A stretch of DNA of 64,000 nucleotides, taken from assembly GCA_036365455.1 (NCBI GenBank), contig JAWQUS010000003.1, positions 4,546,001 through 4,610,000 on the forward strand, in the 5' to 3' direction. The DNA comes from Macrosoma leucophasiata (lineage: Eukaryota > Arthropoda > Insecta > Lepidoptera > Hedylidae). A model generated the notes under the pieces. It saw only the letters and a list, made by a program, of their open reading frames with translations. It searched no databases and had not been told where the DNA came from. Position 1 is the stretch's first letter. Each line of letters opens with the position of its first letter. A program made the translations under genes and the position numbers. This document shows, one piece after another, positions 54,063 through 64,000 of this stretch.

Positions 54063-54253
54063 TAGTTCCAGAGTTAGAACCACTGCTTGTTCCCTGTGTG
54101 ATAAAGCTAATAGTCCTTACAATGTAACAGATGGATCTTCTAATAGGTTTTGGAACATTTTCCCCTCGCAATTTTCTAAACTAATTGATATAATTAATCA
54201 ATGCGTACTAAGCCACAACTTAACTTACAACAACAAACAGAAATGAGAGAATC

Positions 54254-54560
54254 CTCATGAAAACCAAAGTAACCGTCATAGCTCACCGAATAGCGAAACT
54301 CATGTGGGTAGAACAGATAGCTGAAAGAACCGACGGCTGTTGGGGCGAAGAATTCTCCGAAACGACCGCGTACCCGAAGAAGACGAATCGTAGGCAGCTC
54401 CCCCACGAGATAGACCGACGATCTGAAGATAGCAGGCAACCGCTAATTGACCGGCCTAGGACCTAAGACCGTTTGTAGTGGCAATCTTCAGGAGAGGCCT
54501 TTCTCCAACAGTGGATGTGTTTCAGCTGAAATTATGATAAATCGGATGCATTCCGCGGGA
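54254..54560 (+). pseudogene. LINE ORF2 3' end, degenerate
   Basis: A frame at 54257-54466 includes AERTDGCWGEEF and, shifted, arginine-rich text. This resembles the C-terminal R-x-D-G-R-W-x block of Jockey/R1-type LINEs. The following GTGGCAATCTTCAGGAGAGG and CCTTTCTCCAACAGTGGATG encode or follow the usual end (R-G-L-x-P-x-V-D-like). Frames are broken. The clade is not certain. Confidence 0.5.
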
Positions 54561-54804
54561 CATCTCTCTGACTACATCAATAGTAAATACAGACAGTCCC
54601 TAGAGAATACATCCGGAACTATTTTAATTGCAAATTTTCAAAATTAAATTGCCAAACTTTGGTCAATGTGCATGAATTGAGGGCACGAGCTGGCTGGGCC
54701 TATGGAGTGAGATCCAGCACCTCCCTATATTCAACAACTTCAAATATTGAACCTTAAATAGCCTGATGGTCGACGAGGGGCAACTGGAGTGAGAGACTTT
54801 TTAC

Positions 54805-55100
54805 TGGTGGTAGAGCTCTAGTATGTCTGCTGGTAGAGCTCTAGTGACGGAGCTCGCGGGCGTAGGCACCACCGCATTACCTAATATACTTGCCGCCAAA
54901 TGGTAGTGTTCAGCACTATCGTGTTCCGGTCAGGTGGTAATGTACGGCCCTGTAATTTCCGGCACAGAGGCATAACACCTTAGGCCTCAGGAGTGGTAAC
55001 GCATCTGCATTTCGACCTTGGTGTCTATAGGCTGCAGTCATCACTTAACATCAATGTGAGCTGCATGCTTGTTTACCACTTCCATTACATTAAAAAAAAA
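54805..55100 (+). repeat. CR1-like LINE 3' tail, full copy
   Basis: TGGTAGAGCTCTAGT is tandemly repeated at its 5' end. The copy ends in TTAAAAAAAAAG. Confidence 0.75.
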
Positions 55101-55419
55101 GTGAGTGAATGAACTGAAGCTGACCAAAAACATGTATGCAAATGATTAAGCGAAAATAATGCAATTGTGGGAAGCGAGAACTAAACGCAAATTTAAGCCA
55201 TTAAGGCAGGAACAAAATTTATGAGCACCGCCGACGGGTCGGGTTGGGTACAAGACTGTAAAGAGCACATCAATTTCACTCCAAAAATATATTAACGCAT
55301 ATGATACTATGGCAAATATGATCCGGTAAATAATCGTTGAATTTTCATATTATTTTATAAATACTAATACATATTGTCAAAGAATAATAGAACCTACTAC
55401 TTAGTTTCTACTAAGTTGT

Positions 55420-55635
55420 TCGCAGAGCTCTAGTTACAGAGCTCGTGGGCGTATGCTTACTATCTTGAAGCTTGCTGTGGCGTCCCTAATCTATTAGCCA
55501 CTAAAAGATAGTCTTCCGTGCTATCGTGTTCCGGTCAGCTTGTAATGCATGTCCCCGTATTTTCTAGCAAAAAGGCATAAGAGCATAGTCCTCAGGAGTG
55601 ATAACAAATCTTCACAATTAACACATTTTGTTTGA
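55420..55635 (+). repeat. CR1-like LINE 3' tail, diverged
   Basis: GAGCTCTAGTTACAGAGCTC, then CTATCGTGTTCCGGTCAGC, then CTCAGGAGTGATAAC. The 3' part is lost. Confidence 0.6.
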
Positions 55636-55991
55636 AATCTTTGGTTTTGAAAAAAAATGAAACAACATGTTGAAATTTAAAAAAAACTGTTGAACAGAAT
55701 AGAATAAAACGACAGCAGTAGATACAGCGTAGCAAATGATTTCTACAAAATCCGACACATTGGAAATCAGTAGCCTAGTCGGTCATAATTACAAATTATT
55801 ATCGAACCTTTGTTTAGTATTATTAGCAGTATTAAACCTATCTGACGAGAAAACTAATCGTCTTCGAATAAAACTCCTCCCACAATCTCCTAGATTTAAG
55901 ATGATTCATTCCCATCGGTAAATTAATACATAGAGAGCTAAACACTGTAATATCTACTAAATGACTAACACTTGTATGATAACATACTATT

Positions 55992-56452
55992 AGAGCACAT
56001 TCACACTAGCGCCCGATGAAAATATGCGCACCGCAGACGCCACGAGAATGCGACGCGTGCGTTTCGTTGGTACTACGTTTACTACATGTTATCCGTCATT
56101 TTCAATTGACAATAAAACGGATTCCTTATAGATTCGTAAAATTTTAATCAAACCTATGCGAGTTGAATAAAAACGTGAGAGTAAAGATAGGTCGATGAAA
56201 ATTATACTGAGTAAAAGTCCTCGATAAATATAGGTTACTATTACGGAACCCTTCATGGGCGAGTAAGACTTGTACTTAGCCGCTTATTTATTACAAAAAT
56301 GGTGTGAAGTCGGCGCCGCGCTAACATAGCGTTCAATTGATTGCATAGGAAAGTCGCGGCAACACGTACGCGTCGCATTGTCGCACGTCTGCGCTGCTCA
56401 TACGTTCATCGAACGCCTACGCTGGACAAACGCTAGTATGAAGGGTCTCGTA
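55992..56452. mobile_element. Possible 461-bp MITE with CACACTAGCG ends
   Basis: The left end AGCACATTCACACTAGCGCC and the right end AAACGCTAGTATGAAGGG are partly inverted complements. The inside is CpG-rich. The target duplication is not resolved, so the call is tentative. Confidence 0.45.
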
Positions 56453-56821
56453 AAGGCTATCGTTAGAAATCTGCCAAGGAAACTATTATTATATCACTCA
56501 CTATAATTACTAGAGAAATGGTATTTACATAAAATTGCAGGAAACAATATAATAAAACAGCCACTTTCTCTACAAACTCTTCATATTTTATTATGAACCA
56601 TTAAATATTATATTCATCCAACCTCCGTGTGTAATGGTAGATTTACAATTGTGTGGTAAATTAAAAAATAGTAATTATCTTAATTAAATTGCCAATTTAA
56701 ATCGTAGTTAAATTAACTAACTTGCAAGAACGGTAGCTCAAGTTGCAAGCTAGTTACTAAATGCTCACTTAATTTATTAAAATGTTTCAAAAGTAGCTTA
56801 CATACTTATGTTAATGTTAAA

Positions 56822-56975
56822 TATTATTTTTATGTAATGATGGTAACAAACGAGTATGCAGTTCACATGGATGTTAAGTGATGACTGCATCTTATAGACA
56901 TCTACACAAAAACCAGAGGGCAAAATACTGATGCGTTGCCCACCCCTGAGACCTAAGTTATTATTTGTATGGCAG
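56822..56975 (-). repeat. CR1-like LINE 3' tail, 5'-truncated
   Basis: From TTTTTATGTAATGATGG to CCACCCCTGAGACCTAAG. Confidence 0.65.
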
Positions 56976-57048
56976 AAAGACGTGTGGCGGGTCAACTTGT
57001 CATTACAATGACATAAAAATAATATCAGGAACCTTGATTGATTAGACT

Positions 57049-57251
57049 TAGTGCCCTAACGCACTAGTGGTTAGCCGCGGGAGCGGGTAGCCGAGCGGCT
57101 TACCGATTTTACACTTTAATATGCAACCGCCTGTACGAGATATAGTGCGTACAATAACAGGCGGTTGCATATTAAGTAGTTAGTAGTAGTTATAAAGCGG
57201 CTAGCCGTGCGGCTACCCGCTACCGGCTAACCGCTAGTTCGTTAGGGCGCT
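57049..57251. mobile_element. Foldback MITE with nested hairpin, about 203 bp
   Basis: The outer arms carry GTGCCCTAACG / CGTTAGGGCGC, then GTGGTTAGCCGCGGG / CCGGCTAACCGC and GCGGGTAGCCG / CGGCTACCCGC. An inner 19-bp arm pair (TAATATGCAACCGCCTGT and its complement) surrounds a 22-nt loop. A target duplication is not clear. Confidence 0.75.
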
Positions 57252-57254
57252 GAA

Positions 57255-57870
57255 TGGCGTCGGGTCGTGAAGATCCCATCGCCTACTAGCAGAAGATTTC
57301 TTTCACTAGTGCAGTTAGTCAACCGAACCATGACTGTCATACCATTCCGGTCGGTATTAAGGTATTAAGTTCAATAACGACCAATGAAGCGCACATGGCC
57401 CCGCGGCTGGTGTAGATCGTAAGCGATCTACTCAGTTAAGCGATACGGGCGCAGTCGGGTGAGTGATAGGTGACCGCTAGTAGCGTTTCCGTGCTTCGGA
57501 GAGCACGTAAAGGCGTCGGTCCCGGTTGCTATCGATAGATAGCAGTCGTTAAACCTTGTCGGAGTCTTTATGGGCGGTTTGAAAACATCTGACAGCGGGT
57601 TGGGCACTGACCCCCTATCTCCACCAACCCGCATTGGTGCAGCATGGAGGAGTAAGCTCCAGGCCTCCCCCGAAAAAGGGTAGATACTCGTGCCCAGCTG
57701 GGGGATGTATAATGGGCTGCCATTATAAGTCCAATAACGCAAATTGTGCAGCTGCGTCCGGGATAAAATTACCGCCATTGCGATCGCGAACTTGCGTGCC
57801 AAACGTGACGATTATGGCACATCCCCCTGGGGAGGCCTTGGTCTAGCAGTGGACACCTTTAGCCTGATCA
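57255..57870 (+). repeat. GCAGCAGCGTCCTGCGC repeat split by a 5S SINE
   Basis: The left part ends GGTCGGTATTAAGG and the right part resumes with AATTGTGCAGCTGCGTCC and ACCGCCATTGCGATCGC. The GGGGAGGCCTTGGTCTAGC end resembles LINE 3' wording. Confidence 0.7.
57380..57726 (+). mobile_element. 5S rRNA-derived SINE, 13-bp TSD
   Basis: AAGTTCAATAACG (57367-57379) and AAGTCCAATAACG (57727-57739) flank it, with one mismatch. The head is GATCTACTCAGTTAAGC, then GGGCGCAGTCGGG, then GATAGGTGACCGC. The tail is GGGCTGCCATTAT. Confidence 0.8.
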
Positions 57871-57883
57871 TTGATTAAGGGTG

Positions 57884-58112
57884 CTTTTCCACCAGAAATG
57901 TGCTATGCTACGTTGCTATGGATGCGTTTGATATCCACCAATCATATCATACACATAACTTAGCACTGGTGGAAACGAATTCAACTAAGATATTTTTTTA
58001 TAGGGAAGGATTTGGGCTAAGGATGTTCGCTATGGGCCGTCGCGACTGGTGCAGAGCAGAGTATGACGCGCACTTCATAGCGCATCTTCATAGCGCATCT
58101 TCCTCTACATAG
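57884..58112. mobile_element. MITE with GGTGCTTTTCCACCAG end
   Basis: The left end GGGTGCTTTTCCACCAG is followed by GTGCTATGC. Inverted wording (GCACTGGTGGAAAC) occurs mid-element. The right end is degenerate (CATAGCGCATCTTC twice). A left-end fragment is at 59050-59096. Confidence 0.55.
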
Positions 58113-58123
58113 CTTATCTTATC

Positions 58124-58495
58124 TTATCTTATTGTGGGGCCAGCTGTTACACTGGGACACTTCGACCCATTGTGATCTTTTGTGTTCAACCCCAAGACCC
58201 AATATACTATCATCCATGGTCCCTTTAAATATATATGAAATGTATAATATTTAATGGTGTCCCTAATGTACAGTACTTTATAATCTCCCGGTGTAGGATA
58301 TGCCACCCCGAGGATCTTCATACGCTTACCAGCAAGGCCATCACATTGGCATAAGAGATGTTCCATTGTCTCCTCGTGCTCACCACAAGCTCTGCACAGT
58401 GAATCTTCACCCGGATGCATCCGCTGTAGGTGCTGCCTCGTGCCGAAATGGACGGACGGACAGCGGAGTCTTAGGGTGAGATTCACAGACCGCAC
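58124..58495 (-). pseudogene. LINE ORF2 C-terminus with CCHC-like motif
   Basis: A 123-codon frame contains DSLCRACGEHEETMEHLLC: Cys 34, Cys 37, His 46 and Cys 49 form a C-x2-C-x8-H-x2-C motif. This motif closes the ORF2 of R1/Jockey/I-type LINEs, after the reverse transcriptase and any RNase H domain, and is thought to bind nucleic acid. The frame's first Met is unlikely to be a real start, since the part before it is cut off. After the motif, CDGLAGKRMKILGVAYPTPG continues the family. A second copy lies at 59150-59392. It is a 5'-truncated remnant with no reverse transcriptase. Confidence 0.7.
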
Positions 58496-59049
58496 TACAA
58501 CTTTACTTTGGGCATAGTATGCTTAGAACTGTCATTAAAGTATGGGTTTAGTCACAGAACAGAATGTGGGTTTAGTAATAGGGTCAGTCCCGTTTTTTTC
58601 CCTCTAGGCACGGAACCCAATAGAGCAATAGAGCTAAATTACTTTGTTAAAATCTGAATATTGTCTTACTTTCTACAACTTTTTGCAACGTCCCAGTGTA
58701 ATTTAGAAACACTTATCTCTATAGAAAGGTGATACAAAAATTAAGCGGAACGAAAACATAATTATCTTATACTTTGTGAGTGAATTGAGATATTAAAATT
58801 GTATTAAAATGAGCGGCGAGTGACTCGGCAGTTTTTATGCTACGATTGTTGCACGAATTAAAATATAATTTACGTAACTAAATAAGTATAGAAGATAAAT
58901 ATCAGAGATTCGCGATGGGACGAAATGCACAATAAGTTCGTGAATTAAGTAAATTCGCTTTCACATTTATGAAAGCGTGATTGTAAATTAACAATCTGTA
59001 ACAGTGTGACATGGATGGCGGATTTCTGTTGTTTCGATAGCTTTAGTAC
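58496..59049. other. Intergenic DNA, nothing recognised
   Basis: A short GGCACGGAACCCAATAG at 58608 may be a GGTTCCGTAG-repeat scrap. Otherwise nothing is seen. Confidence 0.35.
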
Positions 59050-59149
59050 CCAGGGTGCTTTTTCACCAGAGATGTGCTATGCAGCTGTGCTGCGAAGATG
59101 TGAATTTTACGCTTCGAAAATATGTGACCGTTTCCATCAATACTATGCT

Positions 59150-59392
59150 ATGTATGATCTACAATAAGAACATCCTACGATTAAATAGGCAAAGTTTGCG
59201 AATGATTGTGGGAGTTTTCACAGGCCATTTCCGCACGAGGCAACACCTACCTGGGTGAAGATTCACTGTGCAGAGCTTGTGGTGAGCACGAGGAGACAAT
59301 GGAACATCTCTTATGCCAATGTGATGGCCTTGCTGGTAAGTGTATGAAGATCCTCGGGGTGGCATATCCTACACCGGGAGATTCTGGCTGTC
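59150..59392 (+). pseudogene. Second LINE ORF2 C-terminus, frameshifted
   Basis: One frame gives LRMIVGVFTGHFRTRQHL and then, after an 11-nt deletion relative to 58124-58495, the other frame gives EDSLCRACGEHEETMEHLLC. The G-H-F-x-x-R-x-H-L block extends the homology upstream of that copy. It ends at a triple CTGGCTGT repeat (59384-59408). Confidence 0.7.
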
Positions 59393-59409
59393 TGGCTGTC
59401 TGGCTGTCA

Positions 59410-59628
59410 GTTTTTTTTTAATTTAATGAATGTGTAACATGGATGTTAAGTAAGACTGCAGCCTATAAACATCTACACAAAAATCAGAAATCATAATGCC
59501 GATGCGTTGCCACCCCTGAAACCTTAGTTGTTATCCTCTGCGATAATTATTACGGTGCCATATTATTATATTTCCACCTAACCGTAACACGATAGTGCTG
59601 AATACTACCATTTAGCAGCAGACAGATG
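59410..59628 (-). repeat. CR1-like LINE 3' tail, partial
   Basis: TTTTTTTAATTTAATG to CCATTTAGCAGCAGACAG. Confidence 0.65.
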
Positions 59629-59787
59629 AGAAAAAAAAATTCTTTATTTTAATGCTTTTAATCTAGCGAGACCATTGTACAGATGAGAATATTTTTTAAA
59701 GACCAAGTATATTTGGCGCACCACGTCACTATCCTTACAAATGTTCCTTAGCCATTCCACATTCACCACTCTCTTCTGAATATATTC

Positions 59788-59960
59788 AATTCAATTCAAT
59801 TCAAATTATTTGTTGCGTTATGTCAATATATGTTATAGGTACCGTGATTTATAAAAGTCTAGACCAGCAAAATCACAACACAACATATAATTAAGCGTCC
59901 ACCAGGAACCATTATCTTTTTTAGAGGACAGCCTAACTACCGAATTTATCTACCGACAAT
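59788..59960 (-). repeat. LINE 3' UTR with AATTGAATTGAATTG tail
   Basis: TTCAATTCAATTCAATTC and AAATTATTTGTTGCGTTATG mirror 37125-37170. No coding part is recognisable. Confidence 0.5.
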
Positions 59961-60411
59961 TGGTAGTGTTAAGTACTATAATGTTTCGGTTAGATGGTAA
60001 TGTATGGTCCCATCATTTCAATCATGGAAATAGGGTTGAAATTTTATGCAAGCGCACCTCGCCAAATATCTTGGTTTTTATAAATCTTCCTTACCACATA
60101 TACATTCACCACTCTACTCCTGCATATACGCTGATCTATAAAAGTCTAGACAGCAGAATCACAACACAACATCTAAATGAGCATGCGTTCACCAACAACC
60201 ATTATCTTCCTTAGAGGACAGCCTAGAAAGTTGCGCCTGAGTTGACGGCGGCAGATCAAAGACATGTCAACATTTGATACGCGATGTGGATGCCGGACGA
60301 CGAATGCATAACAAGCCACCGGATATTATTAAAACATGGACAAGAGCTTATCGACTACGCCTCGTACAAGGTTCCGCACACAGAATTAATTAAAATAACA
60401 AATATGATACT

Positions 60412-60490
60412 GAGGGTGTCCCACGGCATCGGGACGTGACGCTTGATTTGAAGAATTCTCTTTAAACGGTTGAGAATTCTTCCGCTTGAG
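60412..60490. repeat. GGAAGAATTCTC repeat fragment
   Basis: CGGGACGTGACGCTTG, then AGAATTCTC / GAGAATTCTTCCGC as an imperfect hairpin. Confidence 0.5.
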
Positions 60491-60495
60491 TATTT

Positions 60496-60633
60496 TTTTT
60501 TATTGGTAGTCGCAAACAAGCATGCAGTTCACATCGATTTTAAGTGATGACTTCAGCCTATAGACACCCACACAAAGACTAGAGGTCAAAATGCAAATGC
60601 GTTACCACTCCTGAGGCCTAAGGTGTTATGGGC
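60496..60633 (-). repeat. CR1-like LINE 3' tail, 5'-truncated
   Basis: TTTTTTTTTATTGGTAGTCGC to CTAAGGTGTTATGGG. Confidence 0.65.
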
Positions 60634-60718
60634 CACCCTCATCCAACGATTGCCCGAAACCGTCTTATTATACGAAATTCCCATTATATACTTGAGTTAT
60701 AGATAGGGTCACACTTTT

Positions 60719-60966
60719 ATTTATAGAAAAATGGAAAGAAAAATTTGACTTCAGGCGAGACTCGAACTCGCGGCCTACTGGGAATCTAGTCCAGCCGCTC
60801 TTCCAATTGAGCTACTGAAGTCCTGCCCGATTTCTTAAATCTTTCCTTCACATTTTATTGCATTGCTTTATGGAGTAAAGAAAAATAGAGCTGTTGCTAC
60901 AGCTCTATTTTTCTTTAAATAAAATATATTTCAGAAGCATGTGTTAATGCGAAATAATATAAAACA
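60719..60966. mobile_element. Palindromic tRNA-like SINE, 11-bp TSD
   Basis: GTCACACTTTT flanks it at 60708-60718 and 60967-60977. It has a reversed tRNA-like head, then a perfect hairpin AAAGAAAAATAGAGCTG / CAGCTCTATTTTTCTTT (60877-60918), then the family 3' end GCATGTGTTAATGCG in plus orientation. Confidence 0.8.
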
Positions 60967-61339
60967 GTCACACTTTTTACAACTTTTAAAACAATGAAAC
61001 AACCTATTAAACGATTCCCCACACGCCTATTAAAATATACGTTTTTATTACTTTACATGAAGCCATGTTTCCTTTTTTGTGATTTCAAAACGCCATCTGA
61101 AGGCCTGCTCAGGAGTTTCGTTACTTTGGAAAAATCAGGCCGTAGGTTCAAAGTAGATAAAATGAAAAATATGAAGTTTTTTTTAAGAAAGTGGTATCTT
61201 TTAGGTCTTAATCCTCATAAGTGTCCCCAATCCTAATTAAATTAATAATATCTATTTGTGAGACACAAAACGAAGATAAAACTTTTTGAGATGGACTTCG
61301 GTAGAAAATATGTATTGCGTCAAAAAACAAAAAACTTTG

Positions 61340-61460
61340 ATATTTATTACGGGGCCATACATTACCATCTAACCGGAACATGATCCATTTGGCGGGAGAT
61401 AGATCAGGTAATGCACCGGTACCTATGCTCTCAGACTGGATGGTAAAGCCAAAAGTAAAA
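61340..61460 (-). repeat. CR1-like LINE 3' tail fragment
   Basis: ACGGGGCCATACATTACC to GGTAATGCACCGGTACC. Confidence 0.6.
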
Positions 61461-61754
61461 CTATTTATTTCATATCGACCCATTGTCTTTTAACTTAGAC
61501 AAACGGATTCCTAAAACATTCTTTATTTAAACTAGAACCTATTGGAAGTTTATTGACTTTCTAGATGATATCACAAACACTTCCTTCCTTAACATTTCCT
61601 GTTCCTCACTCATAAATTTTGCGAGAGCTTGAGGCTAAAAAACTTAGAACCACTTTTTTATATTTCTTGCCAGCGAATGCTCACACCCAAATATCATAAT
61701 ACGTTTAACATTTCATTAATTTCGAAATTAATAAAAAACCTGTCACCTATAACA

Positions 61755-62012
61755 CTGGTGGTAGAGCTCCAATGAAGGAGCTCGCGGGCGTATTACTTTA
61801 TCTACTCGCCGTTAAATGGCTAAGTGTTAAGTGTTCAGCACTATTCTGTATATATGTTCTGGTAAGTAAGTAAAGTATGGCCCCGAAATACCTATCATAG
61901 AGACATGACACCTTAAGTCTCAGGGGTGGCAATGCATCTGCATTTTGACATGTGGTTTTCACATAAAAATGCCTATAGACTGCAGTCATCACTTGTCATC
62001 AACATCAATGTG
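61755..62012 (+). repeat. CR1-like LINE 3' tail, diverged
   Basis: ACTGGTGGTAGAGCTCCAAT to ACTGCAGTCATCACTTGTC. The poly-A end is lost. Confidence 0.65.
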
Positions 62013-62384
62013 TTTCTTGAAGAAAAATTTACTGCTCCATACATATTCTCGCGCGGCGATGAACTTTTTGTATGAAAAAGCATATTTTTTTCGTTATATT
62101 AGAATGGGTTCAATTTTCAGATTAGGGCTGAAACTTACTATTGAAATATTTACTATTTTTTGGCAGTTTCCCCGTTCTATCCTCAAAGCTACGTCATCCG
62201 TCGTCAGTGTCGTCACCTATCACATGGGATAAAACAAACGAATTGTAAGTGTTGGCATGTACCTATGCACCCATTTCGCTCTGGCTACCCCTTGGATGAG
62301 CAGTAGGTATAGATGTGCTTACTTATTTCAAAAATATTCAGCAAACTCTAGCAGGCATATTAATAAACATGAAAAGTGGTCACT

Positions 62385-62490
62385 TTAAACGTAACTTCAC
62401 GCCTGTAATCCCCGAAGGGGTAGGCAGAGGTAAATGCATGCATTCAAGCATTCATGCCAACACCCACGATTCGCCGGTTACGTTACGTTT
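62385..62490 (-). repeat. LINE 3' tail remnant, reversed
   Basis: ACTTCACGCCTGTAATCCCC, then GAAGGGGTAGGCAGAGG, then CACCCACGATTCGCCGG. It is the reverse of 11925-12018. Confidence 0.55.
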
Positions 62491-62548
62491 ACGAGGTATT
62501 GGGAAATTACCTGAATATAGAAAATTCACTACATAACCAGAAATAAGG

Positions 62549-62646
62549 GACTTTACACCATTATCTCTGATAGTCCCCTACCCGGGAATCGAACCCAGGA
62601 CCCCAGCGTAGTAGTAGTGGCCTGCTACCACTAAGCTACTGAGGCA
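62549..62646 (-). repeat. tRNA-SINE head fragment
   Basis: The minus-strand head is TGCCTCAGTAGCTTAGTGG with the B box GGGTTCGATTCCCGGG. It matches the 28181 family. Confidence 0.75.
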
Positions 62647-63294
62647 GTTAGTTTTATTTGGTAGGACGTAAGTAGGCGGCTCGAGACGGAACTAGTCTCT
62701 TTTGCCAGGCAATCCGGTCACTCCATTGACATCCAGAAACTTTACTGATCTTCAAGGTCTATGTTTTTAATATTTAAATAGAGAAAGTAATTACATAATA
62801 CATTCCCCATATCACTAGTAAATTTCTAGACACAACCAAAGAAAATAAATGAAGGCATTAGAGAACACGCATCCATCAATTAATAACATAGGTACGCGAT
62901 ATCAATTTCACAATAACATCAATTATAGACCATTGAACATCTTTGCATAAGGTTTTAATAGTGCCTATAACAATAGAAACACGCTATAAATATGTAAAAT
63001 ACACATTCTCTGTCAGATAAAAATTTAATAACACGTGAATGACATGTATTTTCTATACCAGTTTAATAATTTCGTTTGTAAAAACGTAATAAATATGTAA
63101 GATAAACAATATTTTAGATAAATACATTGTTGTAATCTAGCATCAACGGCGAAGCAACGAAAGTTCAAGTTTCGAATAGTTAATTGGCCGTGATTGTGCA
63201 AAGAATTAAAGAACATGGAACGTGCATACCAGAAAGAACTTGATAATTTTTTAAGGATTTGAAAGCATTGAACCAGCTTACGTCTATGAATGAA
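62647..63294. other. AT-rich intergenic DNA, nothing recognised
   Basis: A 123-codon minus-strand frame at 63025-63396 runs partly into a known repeat and has no motif. Confidence 0.35.
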
Positions 63295-63455
63295 TACGTA
63301 TAGCAGACGTCGAGACGTGACGATTAGCGGAAGAATTTTCTTGTACTGGAAGAATATTCCTCCACTAGTGCATTCAGTCAACCGAACAATGATCAAACCA
63401 CTCCAATGAGGCGGTCAGTGCAATAACGTAAGATAAAACTGCCGCTGCTGCCATC
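63295..63455 (+). repeat. GGAAGAATTCTC / GCAGCAGCG repeat copy
   Basis: GTCGAGACGTGACGATTAGC, then GGAAGAATATTCCTCCACTA, then TCAGTCAACCGAACAATG, then GAGGCGGTCAGTGCAATAAC. Confidence 0.6.
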
Positions 63456-63665
63456 GGCAAAAATGGAAAGAAAAATATTGAGCTAAGCTACCGAAACTTG
63501 GACGGTTTCCTGCCCGAATTCAAGTAAATCATTCTATTTTTTAGACTTTGGCAGCTTAGTGATGGTAGTCGCAGGTTCGATTCCTGCCCTAATAATTTTT
63601 TTTCTTTGCATTTTCCTATAATTTCTAAAATTGCATCATTGCATGTGTTAATGCGAAAAATAAAA
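63456..63665. repeat. Diverged palindromic tRNA-like SINE
   Basis: AAATGGAAAGAAAAATATTG and a reversed head remnant (GAGCTAAGCTACCG) come first, then a forward head remnant (GCAGCTTAGTGATGG, with GGTTCGATTCC as B box), and last GCATGTGTTAATGCG as the 3' end. Confidence 0.55.
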
Positions 63666-64000
63666 ACATTATTCTTATACTTTATACCATAATCACTTCC
63701 AGCGTATGTAACTCCACGTTAGTTTGTTGAAGTAAACGACGCGTGGTCCGTATCACCCGCATCGAGCGGAACGTTACGCACTTTAAACATTATATCCATC
63801 GGAACATCATCTAATCACTTGATATAATTATTTTATGTTGATGCGAATTCATTATGCACAGTTGAGATTCTCTCGTGGTCTTCGTTAGACTCGTTAGGTA
63901 TAAATACAGGTTTAAAGATATCGTTAGTTAATCATACCTGTCTACGTCGACAGCATACTCTATGACAGAAAATTGGAGCCTTTTTTTCCATTTGTGGTGG

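Overview
The window looks like gene-poor, AT-rich insect nuclear DNA, most likely from a moth or butterfly (Lepidoptera). The evidence is indirect but consistent. There are dozens of short interspersed repeats whose sequences resemble common lepidopteran families: CR1/Zenon-like LINE tails, tRNA-derived SINEs, TA- and hAT-type MITEs, and repeats beginning near GGTTCCGTAG or ending near AGCTGACCCGGCAAACTTCG. There is also an irritans-type mariner. No bacterial operon, CRISPR array, rRNA gene or complete host gene is visible. The few host-like coding signals are short and weak: a THAP-domain start at 20787, possible exons near 12600, 31279 and 32139, and a possible secreted peptide at 20140.

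Layout. 1-8 kb: a GGTTCCGTAG repeat, a 590-bp hAT-type MITE packed with ACTCGAGT palindromes (1555-2144), two foldback MITEs, and tRNA-like repeats. 8-13 kb: locally duplicated blocks, a nested SINE with perfect target duplications (10037-10336) and a perfect 27-bp hairpin. 13-20 kb: inverted GGTTCCGTAG repeats and several CR1-like tails. 20-28 kb: the THAP fragment, a 5S-rRNA-derived SINE with a 13-bp target duplication, and a palindromic tRNA SINE with a 15-bp target duplication (24926-25404). 28-36 kb: tRNA-SINEs, one end of a perfect 89-bp inverted repeat pair, a second 5S SINE, and a SINE nested in a CR1-like tail. 36-46 kb: a LINE ORF2 C-terminus (37279-37455), a hAT MITE (40596-40911), and a 1.26-kb element with about 95-bp terminal inverted repeats holding nested insertions. 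46-49 kb: a nearly intact mariner disabled by one in-frame TGA, then two 5S SINEs. 49-64 kb: duplicated blocks, one of which has both an empty and a filled site for a TA-flanked MITE, remnants of LINE 3' ends, another 5S SINE inside an older repeat, and many CR1-like tails.

How the parts relate: the window is best read as a layered history of insertions. Target duplications and split host repeats give relative ages at about ten places. The only protein that is close to functional is the mariner transposase. The most unusual items are the 5S-rRNA-headed SINE family (six copies) and a tRNA-like SINE family whose copies are head-to-head palindromic dimers. Copy boundaries were read by eye and may be off by a few bases. 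Repeat names without a stated family are local labels.
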